Assembly: GCA_039105265.1 (NCBI GenBank)
Contig: JAPFFF010000060.1
Coordinates: forward strand, 434,001-498,000
Length of the DNA: 64,000 nt
Direction of reading: 5' to 3'
Source of the DNA: Tritrichomonas musculus
Taxonomy: Eukaryota; Parabasalia; Tritrichomonadida; Tritrichomonadidae
Shown here: one piece after another, positions 50,037 to 60,507 of the stretch
Position numbering within the stretch: the first letter of the stretch is position 1
Layout of the letters: the number at the start of each line of letters is the position of its first letter
Translations under genes and position numbers: made by a program
Notes under the pieces: model-generated
The model's input: only the letters and a program-made list of their open reading frames with translations
The model's database searches: none
Told to the model about the DNA's origin: nothing

Positions 50037-53000
50037 CTAATTTTTCTAACTTTCACCAAAATTTTATTTCTAATCTTCAAAATATCTCCGACCAAACCTC
50101 AAATTTTTCAAACTCACCACAAATATCTCATTCTTTACCTTATAACAATCTCAATGATATCCATACTTTTGAAAATTCAAATTATAACGATATATTTTCC
50201 CCTACAAATTTCCAAATTTTTAACAATTTATCAAATAATTCTGATCAATATTTATGCAAAAAACAATATTATACTACGTTTGACCCAAAACATAATACTA
50301 TTTCTTATCATAAATATTTTAATCTTTCGTTCAGGAAATTAGAGTCCCAAGACCTTTCATTTAATGACAAAATTAAACTTAAAATTGTTGACGATCCTGA
50401 TGTTCTTATTTCTAACGAAATTTCAGACCCTGATTCTTCTTCGATAAGTGATGATGATGAGGATTTCAATTACAAAGCAACTAATTCGTTCTTAAGTAAT
50501 GACTTTTTCAATGATATAGCCTCTTTTGAAGACTGTGAGTATTCAATTCAACATTCACAACAATCTCGATCTATACAACTTTCGCAGCAATCGCAATCGT
50601 CGCAGCATTCACATCATTCTCAAATGCAACCTACTCCAGTTCAATTAAGTAATAATCAATCAAGTCTTAATTATCTAAACCTAAATCAATCAATCTTCAT
50701 TCAACCAGATGACAATCAAATGATCCAAACACAACAAACTCAGATTCAATCAACTAATAATCAATCAATCCCAATTCAGTCAATTCTAGAAAAATCTAAT
50801 CTCAATCAACAAAACCTTGATCAATCATTCAGTTATCAATCATCCTCAATACGTCAAAGTCTTGAGCGAACAGTTGATAATCAAATGATTCATAATCAAT
50901 CAAATCAAAATCAATCAATTCTCATTCAACGTAATGATAATCAACTAATTCAAAAACAACAATTTCCCGTTCAACTAACAAATAATGTTTCAAACCCTAA
51001 TCACTTAAATCATGAGCAATCGTTTAGTAATCAATTGATACAATTACAACAAACGATTGATCGAACAAATAACAATAAATCAATTCTTAAACAACCAATT
51101 GATAATCAATCAATTAAGACGAGATTATCCCTTGGTCAAGCAGATAACAACCTATCCAATCATAAGCAATCAATTCAAGAACAATCTATTCTTGATCATC
51201 CAAGCATTGAACATTCTATTGATAATCAAATGACCCAAAAGCAACGAATTCCTGATCAAACATCTGGTAATCAATCAGATTTTGATCAATCAATCACCAA
51301 TCTTCCAATTAGTGTTAATCGTTCATGCCTTGACCTTCCAGGTCAAGATCAATCAAATTCTGATCAATCTAGCCACGAGCAATCAAATCAAGATCATTTA
51401 TCCAATAATTATTCAATCCAAAATCTACCAACTCATCCTCATTCAATTAATCCTATTCATGAGTTATCCATTCACAATCAATCTTCAAATAAACAAAGCC
51501 AGAAACCTAATATAAACCATCAGCATGAATCATCTAAAGATCATTTACCCTCACCGTCTTGTAATACTAAAGATAATCAAAACGATATATTTGATTCTTC
51601 AAATTACTCCAAAAAGACATCATATCTTAAACATTCTGACCCAACAATCAATACAAAACGAACTTATGTTACTTTTGATCCTCGAAGTAAAGAAATCATT
51701 TATTCAAATTACCAGATTTTATCATTAAGCAAACTAGAAGGACAAAACTTAACATTTAAAGAGAAGATTGATAAAGGATTAATTATAGATCCTTATTCAC
51801 AAATTTCTAATGAAGATGAGGAAATTTGTCAAACCTTTAATCGTTCTGATAGTGTTGACTCTTTTAACTCTATTGATGAAAATAATTATAAATCCACAGA
51901 ATTCGAATATGCTGATATTAATCCTTCGTTCGATGTTTTACAGCAGTCTAATGAAATTGCAAAAGAAGTTCAAATATTTCCAAATCATAATAATAATATT
52001 GATTCAAACAATGATCAATCATATCAGCAAGGAAAAGCTAAACTTATTCCCCCTCGTTTTCGCAATTCTAAATTTTCAGAATCAGATGATAAATACATCA
52101 AAGAAAAAGTTCTTTCAGATGTGATTCCTGACTGGTCAGAAATTGGAAAACATATAAATAAGTCTCCCAGATCGTGTCGTGACAGATACTTCAACTATCT
52201 GTCTGATATAATTCTTTCTCCAAAATGGACGATTGAAGATGATGTAATCCTTCTCAAACTATTCAGCTCAATTGGTCCTCAATGGAAGGCAATATATAAA
52301 TGGTTTCCTAATCACACACCTGCAAATATACGTTCGAGATGTCAAAGCATCTGTTCAGACTACGAAGCTCCTGAGACTCAAACTAAAACAATTATCAATA
52401 ATCATCATTGTAATAATCAGACTAATTTTATCCAGACTCTTCATGAGGAAGATCAGCCAAAAGTTGAACCAGTATATTATCAACAATTTAATTCTGAAGA
52501 TTTGTCAATCCATTCATTTAACAAACATCAACAGCCTCCTTATGAGGACTTTCCTTTGAACCAGGTTAATAATCTCTCATCTGTCTCCTCATCTGCTATT
52601 GTTAATTTTCAAGATTCTAATATGTCAACCTCAACTGGTAGCTCACTTGATAGATCATATAATTGTGATTTCTTACCAGATCAGAGCGCCAAGGCCAATG
52701 ATTCTTCAGACGAATCTCCAGCATTAAAGCTATCTTATCCAAACCACTCACTAATTGTTCAGGATATGAATAAATGGAACGAAACGGATATTGAACATTT
52801 AATTGCTCTTTTCAAATCTCACGGATCTAATTGGGATTTCATTGCTCATCAATTTACGAACCACTCACCAGATGAAATTCGGAACAAATTTTTGGAACTC
52901 TTCCCTGATTACTTTTCAGATGATGAAGAATCACCTCTTTCCAATCAGCCGATACAAATATCTACAAATAGCCAACAGGCTTTACCTCCAATGGATGATA

Positions 53001-56000
53001 TTGAAACATTTCAACTTCCTTCCTCAGAAGAAGATACTGACTCCAGTTTTTCTTCCTCGACTTTACACTATCCTTCCTCTATCTATAATACTTGGAACGT
53101 TCCTTTCTCTGATATTCCCGCTCTAATTGATAATCCCTCTTATCCACAGCATGGAGTCACTCATGATCTCCTGGAAAACCATCAATGTAGTCTTGCCTCT
53201 TCCTCAAATGAGAACTTAACCTTTAATAATAACAGAATAGATTTGAATTACTCTTCTAATCTCAACTCATCTCTCCCGCTACAAAATACTCAAAATAATT
53301 TTTTACATAATCTCATTAATTGCTTAAAGTGCATTGACGATGATGATACGAAACATATGCTAGATGAACTTAAGATCTGCCACCTTCCTCATTTAGACTC
53401 ACCGATCTCAATGGAATCGTCAATATTCGACCTCATTGAGAGTAGTACTGTTTGGCCGAAGTTCACTATCAATTCTTGCTTTGTCGATGAATGTTCATAT
53501 GTGGGCAAAACTGAAGGTCAAGTCAGAGTTCATTACTCAAGTGCTCACAAGGTTCCGGTGGCCAGATGCAGGGATGAGTTGATAAACACTGTCGCATACC
53601 TGGCACACCGTGATATTATAACCATATATGACTTGGAGAATGGAAATGTCAGATTACCAGAGAAACAGATGCTTTACTGCCACAAACCTGGCTGCGGATA
53701 TGCGACAGAAAGAGACTGCAATATTCGTACACACAGAAAGGGACACGGTGCTTTCCTTAAACGTATCGAAAACTTGGGAAGATTTTGGGGAACTCTCAAA
53801 TCATGGATTATTGATTTAAACCGCGTTCCCACAATCGGTGAATTCTTAGGAGAAGGTGAAATGTGGGCTTGTAGCCTTTGTGACTATATTACATCCAACT
53901 CTATGAATATCAAAGACCACATTGCTCAAGCTCACAAAATCAAAACTGGTGATAGAGAGAACGCAATCACCACAATTACTCTCAAATTTAAATTTGATGA
54001 TCAATATTCTCCAGAAGTTATCAACCACACTTGTTGTCCTAACCCTTATAACAAACATGTAATAGACGACGTTGATATTGTTGATAAGAATGATATTCAG
54101 TCGAATGATATCTCTGGTGTCAATGACAAAACTGAATCGCCAATGGTCTTCCCTTCTAATGAATATGAATGTCACAATGATTATCCTGATAATAATAATG
54201 TTAATGCCGTGGTTCCCACTTCCGACAGTTCCTTTCTACATTGCCCTGATCCTTTAGATGATTTATTTAACAACACACTAGAATTATTTTCCCCAGAAGG
54301 TCTCTCAAATTGCAAAAGTGACGCAAAGACTTTTAATGATCTCCTCAAGTTAGCGTTATCTTTTGAAGGGGATCATTTCAAAATGCTATTAACTAGATTA
54401 AGAGATGCTCCTACTTGTTCTCGCATAAATCTCACCAATCACAATCTCTCTTCAATTGAGGTTTCAGATATACTTAGAAGTATAGATCCTTCACAATGGC
54501 CGTCATTGGACAACCTTCATTGTTGTCCTATCTGTAATTCCTCATTTTTATCTATCTCTGAGGTTTTTGATCATTTTAGGACTCATAACAATATCAATGT
54601 TGATCAAAACATTGCAAATTATGATGAACTTCTTTATGCAGTTCGCCTAATGCTCAATGAGGATTCATTCAATTGTATTATCATTAAACCTGATGGATCA
54701 TTTAATACAATGATGAATACGAACTGCATTTGCAGGGTTCCTGGATGCAATTTTATTGGCAAAAACAAGGACGGCCTTGCTTCACACATGGATCGTAGCA
54801 ATGAAGTAAACCATGTCACTTTTCGACAAGCAGTCCTTAGATATGGTCCATTTTATGGTTCCCTCAAAGCACACTTCCTCATTAGCAACAAGTCACCAGC
54901 CCTCATCGATCTCTTCAGAGGAAAAGCTATTAACTTCTACAAGTGTAATACATGTAACAGTTTATTGCCACTTAGTGTTAACTTTATAAATAATCATTAT
55001 GCACATAGTCACCCTTCAAAGACGCAACTCGACTCAATTGACAAAGTAACCACGGTTTCCCTCACAGTTACGTCTAATATACACGATCTTAGTAATACAC
55101 ATATCTCAGACACTCGAAAACTTATTGAGAATGCAGTTAACGAACTCAGAGATAATATTAGTACTAAGGAACTCCTCAAAACTCAAGATAAGATTTATCG
55201 CAATCTATTTGAGGATTCAGATAATGATACAAATGAAGAAGCAAGCCTGCAATTCCATATTAGACCAGAGTTAATTAAGAACAGAAACAGTAACTTTAAA
55301 GAGAATATACATATTACTGACCATCAATATTCAACCCAAGACACAATCAAGGAAGAAGACTCAGGTTACATTCCTCAAATTCCTTCTCACTCCAAACTTT
55401 TGATTAACATCTCTGACAATGCTTCATCTCTTCAAAGCTCTCTGTTTCCTTGTTCATTACAAGAGAATATGCCAGAAGATCTTCTTAAAACTCAGAATAA
55501 CAGTTGCCTCAAATCAATAGCTAACTCCACTGAAGATGTCACTCCTATCTGTCAGCAGAATAACAAACTATCTCAGAATACCGAAAAGATAGATGCTATT
55601 CCTAAATCTAGCGCGTATAGTGTTCGTAATCCTTCGAGCAACTCGTTATCTCAAACTTGCATCAATGACCTCAGTCCTCCCCTTGATGTACTATCAAACC
55701 GTTCTTCTCCAGTTAATACTTCTCTTCGAAATCGACCAGAAACATTGATAAATCGCTTCTCTAATTGTAGTCTCACCAAAAGGAATAAACGCTCAGACGT
55801 CAATGATCTCACACAAAATAATCAACACAATGATGATTCTTTTTACTCTAATAATGACACCAAAACATTTCCAGACACATATCACGAGCAGCTACGTAAA
55901 AACTACGATCTGCCCAGCTACAAGGACAACCCTACTCGTTGTACGAATCTTTCAAGCCAGCCAGTTAAAGTCAAACGTGCTCCAGTTATTTCTTATTTTC

Positions 56001-59000
56001 GAACTCGATCTCCACTGAATGGTGGGACGAACCGCTCAAAGTCAAATATAGTTGATTCAACACGCGGTGTTCTTTTCACCAATGATGTTGAGAAATCCTC
56101 CTCTTCCTCTCTGGCTAATGACTTGATTTTAAATGAGAATAACACGCAGAAAATGATCGCGTTAGCCATGCGATGGTATAATGAATCGAAACTCAGAGGT
56201 TCACCTCACCTTCCTAAACTTGACAGACAAAAACGCAAGCTTATCACATCAGGACTGTCAGAACTCTTCGAAAGTGAACTTATCCCATTGATACAAAAAT
56301 ACAATCCTGATAAGCTAGGTGATATTGACGAAGATACTAAATGGATAGCTTTCGAAGGTGCGTTTGAAGAAGCTTTACATCGAATGAGATGTCATGTTGC
56401 TGTTAAGTTAAATCTTGACCCAAACCGTATTTACTCTCAAAGGTATAAAAAACGTTGGATCAATAAATCTACTGATGAGCTGGCATGCATTCAACTGACT
56501 ATTAATCGTCTCCGCAAGCTTGCAGCAGATATTGACACTATCAATAACAGTGATGATGAGAATGACAACAGACAAGTCCGACAAGCAGAATCAAGACTCC
56601 TTAGTAGTTTATCCGTGATTAAAAATGAAGACAAGATGAGATTCTTTGGCACAACAGATACCATAGCTATCCTCGATGAAGTGAGAAATAAAGGCGAAAA
56701 TGTCAGTCAGTGTGCTTTATGGTTGGAATTAACTATTGAAGAATTAATTAAGGATGAAATGAATTTAAAAAATGCAAGCCTGCACGCTGAGAGAATTCGG
56801 GAAGCATACTCTGAAAACCCGAAAAAGACACTTAATAATTACATCCTCAGCAAAGCGAATCCTGAATGCAGTATTAATGAAGAATTGCTGTATGACTTCT
56901 TCTCCAAATCATTTTACAAAGAAGAGGATGAATTCATTCCAGATGATGAAAATGGATTGTTCGCCCTTAGCAGCTGTTTTTCTGAAGAAGATAAAAATGA
57001 ATTTATTAAATACATTGAAAACAGAGATCTCATCGAAAATGTCATTGAATCAAGGAAATATGAATCTGCGGCTGGACCAGATGCACTTGACTATTCAATT
57101 TATAAATTAGCTAAAACAAAAGCCGCAGAATTCATTAGGTTGATCATTCAAATCACTAATTCAAGAGCTAGAGTGCCTCAGAGTTGGAAATGCTCAATCA
57201 TGAGACTAATCTATAAAAAAGGTGATCCATCTCTTCCTGAGAATTGGCGACCGATTTCGGTTTCCAATGCGTTATACAGAATTGTGAGTTGTGTTTGGGC
57301 GAGAGCAATAAACTCCTTCAACATCAGAAATCACATTTTCTCACCCCAACAAAAAGGATTTATTGAAGGAATTAATGGATGCAGTGATAACTCGGCAATT
57401 ATCTCAGAGATTTTTTATGATGCGATGCGTTCACATAAAAGCGTTTTCATCACAGCATTAGATTTTAAGAATGCATTCGGCTCGGTGCCTCATGCACTGA
57501 TCATTGATTGTCTAAAAAAGAAGGGATTTCCCAAACTGTTCGTTCATCTTATTGATAATGTTTACACTGGTTCCACAACAAATATTATGACGAGTAAGTT
57601 CACCTCTCGCGACATTTGTATTAATCGTGGAACTAAACAAGGCTGTCCAGTGTCCCCTCTTCTTTTCAATCTATGCTTAGAGCCGCTATTTAAGGCTATT
57701 AATTCAATCAATGCTGAAGATGGATACACAGTTTCAATGAATGGTGAAAGAGCGAGATTCTCAATCATGGCTTATGCAGATGACATTCTTTTGATAGCAA
57801 ACTCCAGAAATGGCATGGAACGAATGCTTGAAACGTGTAACCGTTTTTGTGACTTCACAAAGATGACATTAGCTCCAACAAAATCATGCTCGTTCGGATA
57901 TGAATGGATTTTCAACTCCAGACGAGGATTATTCAGTGGGTTCAATATCTGTGGGGAAGAAATTCCATTCGTCGGATTGGAGGAGTCGATAAGATATCTT
58001 GGTACTCCAATCTCAGCCAGAAAATGTGCTAAAATCAAAACTTCGGCAGAGTACTTCGTGAAGGCCAAGAATAAAATTGAAAAAATCATTCAGTCGGACC
58101 TGATGATTGTTCAGAAAATACATGCCATTAAAACATTTATTATTCCATCTCTCGATTTCATCTTAGAAAACGGTCAGATGAAATTATCCCATGTTAATAA
58201 ACTAGACCAATTCATCTCTTCTCAGATTAATAAGATAATTGGTGCAAATATTCCTAGAGCTGTAAAACATGCGAGCTGGAAAGATGGTGGTCTTTCCATT
58301 CCATCACTTCGTGAAAAAGCAGATGTCGGTAGAGTGAAGGCACTGATTAGAATGATCACGAATAGTGATCCAAATATAAGGTTACTAATTTATTCAGCAA
58401 TCAACAATGAGCGAATTAAAAGAAATATTCCCGTAGCTAGCAATGATGAAAAACATTCTTTCTTTAATTGGAGCAGTTCACACACCACCACAGAACGGAA
58501 GGGCACTAACTCCATCGTGAAACGCGCAAGAAAATCTCTCAAAACATTAAACCTAGAGTTAACCAATGAGTGTAATGATGATGATGAATTTATTAACAGC
58601 ACTCTGGATAATTCAGAATTAAATGCTTTCAAGTTGATGGATACCGAAACAAATAAAGATGTGATATTTCAATCGTCAAAAAATATTTCTCTTTTCCTCA
58701 CCAATCAAAGACGCTCGAGATGGAATGCTGCCATTACTTCTCCATCAATGCACCTCCATGCGTTCTACTCTCTAAAGGATAATCCCCTTTCATCCGAATT
58801 CCTCATTAAGCAACATTATCCTATGAATGATACAATCGTTAAATTTGCGATCAAAGCAAGAACTAATAATTTAGGTACACCTGAATTTGATGAATTGATT
58901 AATGGAAAAGAACATACGCCTTGCCCAAATTGTCTCAAGCACGGCAAGAGTTGCATCCAGAGTTTATCCCACATCCTTAATGGTTGCATTTGCAAATACC

Positions 59001-59821
59001 CTGAATACACTGGTCGCCACAACAGAATTCAAAGCATCATCGTCCAACATGTTAAAGAGCTTCCTGACGTCGAAGAGATTTATACTGACAACTCAATACA
59101 TTTGCCTGGCATTCCTGAGGAGCTCTCACGCTTACGTCCAGACATTATAGCGTGGATCAAAAACCGCTCCAAATGCATCATTATTGAAATTAGCATTCCT
59201 TATGCGTCAAAGCAATGGAATGCCGACACTCTGGAGACTGCTTACAACCACAAAATGAATAAGTATAGCAGTCTGATTACCTTCATTCGTAATCAAGGTA
59301 TTAATGTGGTTTATGGAGCGGTTATTGTTTCGTCTGTTGGTGCGGTTTATCAAGAATCTATTAAAGACATCAATAGAATTTTCATTGATCGCAAAAAGTG
59401 TAAGACGATCATTAAACGATTGGCAATCAATGCTATCATTGGTTCTTTGGATGTATGGAACCATAATACAAAGGCCAATTCAAATCCAGCACTCGCTATT
59501 ACACAGAACATGAGTGGTCCTAGCTTGGTTGAAATCAAAGCATTAGAGGATAATAATGGTGTTTCATCGGAGGTCATACATACATTTAACAATAAACCTG
59601 TTTCACTTGATACCTCTAATATTATCCCCTCTAGTATTCAAGTCTCAATTAATGGTAGAACTCTCAACTCTTCTGAATACTTCTTTAAGAGTTCTTCAGA
59701 TGATGACATGTTAAGTGAAAATGACTATCTCAGTGACAAGGATTTTTCTGACCTTTCAGAGTATGGTTCAGAAACGAGCATTGGTTACAACCTTGATAAT
59801 TCTGCTATTCAATCTCCTTAA
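49994..59821 (+). CDS. giant R2-like retrotransposon protein: Myb, C2H2 fingers, RT, CCHC, RLE endonuclease
   Basis: 3,275 residues from the ATG at 49994. The frame stays open upstream through the tRNA, but that part has only a TTG and is not counted. Residues 185-520 are a Gln/Asn/Ser-rich tract of NQSI-type tetrapeptides, flanked by two copies of a roughly 50-residue module (TTFDPK at about 92, VTFDPR at about 558). Three Myb repeats start near 693, 743 and 927. Six C2H2 fingers have first Cys near 1162, 1229, 1293, 1511, 1580 and 1651. Reverse transcriptase spans about 2370-2640, with LDFKNAFGSVPHAL, RGTKQGCPVSPLLFNL and YADD at 2594-2597. A CCHC knuckle at 2977 (CPNC...HILNGC) is followed by the restriction-like endonuclease (RPD 3048-3050, E3065 in IIIEIS). 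These are predicted to recognise the tRNA-Met gene, nick it and prime reverse transcription at the site. Confidence 0.9.
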   Translation: MAYSYSAPDKDSNHANFSNFHQNFISNLQNISDQTSNFSNSPQISHSLPYNNLNDIHTFENSNYNDIFSPTNFQIFNNLSNNSDQYLCKKQYYTTFDPKHNTISYHKYFNLSFRKLESQDLSFNDKIKLKIVDDPDVLISNEISDPDSSSISDDDEDFNYKATNSFLSNDFFNDIASFEDCEYSIQHSQQSRSIQLSQQSQSSQHSHHSQMQPTPVQLSNNQSSLNYLNLNQSIFIQPDDNQMIQTQQTQIQSTNNQSIPIQSILEKSNLNQQNLDQSFSYQSSSIRQSLERTVDNQMIHNQSNQNQSILIQRNDNQLIQKQQFPVQLTNNVSNPNHLNHEQSFSNQLIQLQQTIDRTNNNKSILKQPIDNQSIKTRLSLGQADNNLSNHKQSIQEQSILDHPSIEHSIDNQMTQKQRIPDQTSGNQSDFDQSITNLPISVNRSCLDLPGQDQSNSDQSSHEQSNQDHLSNNYSIQNLPTHPHSINPIHELSIHNQSSNKQSQKPNINHQHESSKDHLPSPSCNTKDNQNDIFDSSNYSKKTSYLKHSDPTINTKRTYVTFDPRSKEIIYSNYQILSLSKLEGQNLTFKEKIDKGLIIDPYSQISNEDEEICQTFNRSDSVDSFNSIDENNYKSTEFEYADINPSFDVLQQSNEIAKEVQIFPNHNNNIDSNNDQSYQQGKAKLIPPRFRNSKFSESDDKYIKEKVLSDVIPDWSEIGKHINKSPRSCRDRYFNYLSDIILSPKWTIEDDVILLKLFSSIGPQWKAIYKWFPNHTPANIRSRCQSICSDYEAPETQTKTIINNHHCNNQTNFIQTLHEEDQPKVEPVYYQQFNSEDLSIHSFNKHQQPPYEDFPLNQVNNLSSVSSSAIVNFQDSNMSTSTGSSLDRSYNCDFLPDQSAKANDSSDESPALKLSYPNHSLIVQDMNKWNETDIEHLIALFKSHGSNWDFIAHQFTNHSPDEIRNKFLELFPDYFSDDEESPLSNQPIQISTNSQQALPPMDDIETFQLPSSEEDTDSSFSSSTLHYPSSIYNTWNVPFSDIPALIDNPSYPQHGVTHDLLENHQCSLASSSNENLTFNNNRIDLNYSSNLNSSLPLQNTQNNFLHNLINCLKCIDDDDTKHMLDELKICHLPHLDSPISMESSIFDLIESSTVWPKFTINSCFVDECSYVGKTEGQVRVHYSSAHKVPVARCRDELINTVAYLAHRDIITIYDLENGNVRLPEKQMLYCHKPGCGYATERDCNIRTHRKGHGAFLKRIENLGRFWGTLKSWIIDLNRVPTIGEFLGEGEMWACSLCDYITSNSMNIKDHIAQAHKIKTGDRENAITTITLKFKFDDQYSPEVINHTCCPNPYNKHVIDDVDIVDKNDIQSNDISGVNDKTESPMVFPSNEYECHNDYPDNNNVNAVVPTSDSSFLHCPDPLDDLFNNTLELFSPEGLSNCKSDAKTFNDLLKLALSFEGDHFKMLLTRLRDAPTCSRINLTNHNLSSIEVSDILRSIDPSQWPSLDNLHCCPICNSSFLSISEVFDHFRTHNNINVDQNIANYDELLYAVRLMLNEDSFNCIIIKPDGSFNTMMNTNCICRVPGCNFIGKNKDGLASHMDRSNEVNHVTFRQAVLRYGPFYGSLKAHFLISNKSPALIDLFRGKAINFYKCNTCNSLLPLSVNFINNHYAHSHPSKTQLDSIDKVTTVSLTVTSNIHDLSNTHISDTRKLIENAVNELRDNISTKELLKTQDKIYRNLFEDSDNDTNEEASLQFHIRPELIKNRNSNFKENIHITDHQYSTQDTIKEEDSGYIPQIPSHSKLLINISDNASSLQSSLFPCSLQENMPEDLLKTQNNSCLKSIANSTEDVTPICQQNNKLSQNTEKIDAIPKSSAYSVRNPSSNSLSQTCINDLSPPLDVLSNRSSPVNTSLRNRPETLINRFSNCSLTKRNKRSDVNDLTQNNQHNDDSFYSNNDTKTFPDTYHEQLRKNYDLPSYKDNPTRCTNLSSQPVKVKRAPVISYFRTRSPLNGGTNRSKSNIVDSTRGVLFTNDVEKSSSSSLANDLILNENNTQKMIALAMRWYNESKLRGSPHLPKLDRQKRKLITSGLSELFESELIPLIQKYNPDKLGDIDEDTKWIAFEGAFEEALHRMRCHVAVKLNLDPNRIYSQRYKKRWINKSTDELACIQLTINRLRKLAADIDTINNSDDENDNRQVRQAESRLLSSLSVIKNEDKMRFFGTTDTIAILDEVRNKGENVSQCALWLELTIEELIKDEMNLKNASLHAERIREAYSENPKKTLNNYILSKANPECSINEELLYDFFSKSFYKEEDEFIPDDENGLFALSSCFSEEDKNEFIKYIENRDLIENVIESRKYESAAGPDALDYSIYKLAKTKAAEFIRLIIQITNSRARVPQSWKCSIMRLIYKKGDPSLPENWRPISVSNALYRIVSCVWARAINSFNIRNHIFSPQQKGFIEGINGCSDNSAIISEIFYDAMRSHKSVFITALDFKNAFGSVPHALIIDCLKKKGFPKLFVHLIDNVYTGSTTNIMTSKFTSRDICINRGTKQGCPVSPLLFNLCLEPLFKAINSINAEDGYTVSMNGERARFSIMAYADDILLIANSRNGMERMLETCNRFCDFTKMTLAPTKSCSFGYEWIFNSRRGLFSGFNICGEEIPFVGLEESIRYLGTPISARKCAKIKTSAEYFVKAKNKIEKIIQSDLMIVQKIHAIKTFIIPSLDFILENGQMKLSHVNKLDQFISSQINKIIGANIPRAVKHASWKDGGLSIPSLREKADVGRVKALIRMITNSDPNIRLLIYSAINNERIKRNIPVASNDEKHSFFNWSSSHTTTERKGTNSIVKRARKSLKTLNLELTNECNDDDEFINSTLDNSELNAFKLMDTETNKDVIFQSSKNISLFLTNQRRSRWNAAITSPSMHLHAFYSLKDNPLSSEFLIKQHYPMNDTIVKFAIKARTNNLGTPEFDELINGKEHTPCPNCLKHGKSCIQSLSHILNGCICKYPEYTGRHNRIQSIIVQHVKELPDVEEIYTDNSIHLPGIPEELSRLRPDIIAWIKNRSKCIIIEISIPYASKQWNADTLETAYNHKMNKYSSLITFIRNQGINVVYGAVIVSSVGAVYQESIKDINRIFIDRKKCKTIIKRLAINAIIGSLDVWNHNTKANSNPALAITQNMSGPSLVEIKALEDNNGVSSEVIHTFNNKPVSLDTSNIIPSSIQVSINGRTLNSSEYFFKSSSDDDMLSENDYLSDKDFSDLSEYGSETSIGYNLDNSAIQSP

Positions 59822-60031
59822 TGAAAATGAATCAAGGAGTTCACCTTCTGCCCTCTCTCAATCTTGATGTCCTTGCATTCAATTTTGAGAAACACATTCA
59901 ATTTTGAGGTTTTCTTTTAGAATTCTGTTTCCGACCTTTTTTTTTTCTTTTTTTAAGTAACGTTCTTTATATTTTGACTGTATTAGTCTCCTAAATATCT
60001 ATTACTCTTATGCTTTATTATTAAACATTTT

Positions 60032-60130
60032 GTCACGCCCAAAGCAAATTTTTTTTTATTTTTTCTCCTTTACCTTTTTTCTTTTTAATGGCATATTCGT
60101 ATTCAGCCCCCGACAAACATTCTAACCATG
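60032..60130 (+). repeat. 99-bp direct repeat, right copy: target duplication + 5' relic of a second element
   Basis: Begins with the 15-base tRNA-Met 3' end GTCACGCCCAAAGCA. It then repeats the element's T-rich leader, its ATG and the first 13-14 codons (MAYSYSAPDKHSNH), after which similarity stops at 60130. The tRNA body is absent. It reads as the target duplication of the big element followed by the 5' stub of an older copy in the same orientation. Confidence 0.9.
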
Positions 60131-60507
60131 TTTTTCTCATAATATATATAATTTTGACAAAATTAAATTTTATAATCAATATAGTAATATAATATATTAT
60201 ACATATTGTTTTCATGCGTTGTGCATATAACGAGATAGCTGTTTTTCAACGGATGATTTAACTTGGATTTTTAGACACCAATATCTAGCATCACGACTTA
60301 AAAGTAGATATATTAATATGCAATAATTTTAAAATAATATGCAATAAGTATATTATATATATATTCTTATATTTCAAAAGATATAAATATTTTAATAATT
60401 CAAAATTTAAGTGAAATCAGCGTCCGCACCTCTGACAGATGAAATGTTCAAAGACTTAAAGAGTATTTTACATCATTTGATTGTTTGAATATAAGAAATA
60501 ATATTCA
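60131..60507. other. intergenic, nothing recognised
   Basis: AT-rich DNA after the element relic. No similarity to the retrotransposon is visible by eye and no gene is seen. Confidence 0.5.

Larger units (their letters stand above)
49953..60031 (+). mobile_element. 10-kb RLE-type (R2-like) non-LTR retrotransposon inserted in tRNA-Met
   Basis: A LINE of the restriction-like-endonuclease class, inserted between the discriminator base of tRNA-Met and a duplicated 15-bp copy of the tRNA 3' end (60032-60046). It has a 41-base T-rich leader, one open frame of 3,275 codons, a 3' UTR of about 210 bases, no poly(A) tail and no terminal repeats of its own. The single frame with Myb and zinc fingers upstream of RT, CCHC and PD-(D/E)XK is the R2/R4/NeSL plan, but it is about two to three times the size of R2. 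The open frame and exact target duplication suggest a young copy, possibly competent. Confidence 0.9.

Noticed and set aside
49938-60130. The 99-bp direct repeats as long terminal repeats of an LTR element
   Set aside because: 15 bp of the repeat is tRNA sequence and the rest includes the start codon of the open frame; the protein is of the non-LTR, RLE type with no protease, RNase H/integrase or gag. Target duplication plus a relic of a second copy explains it.
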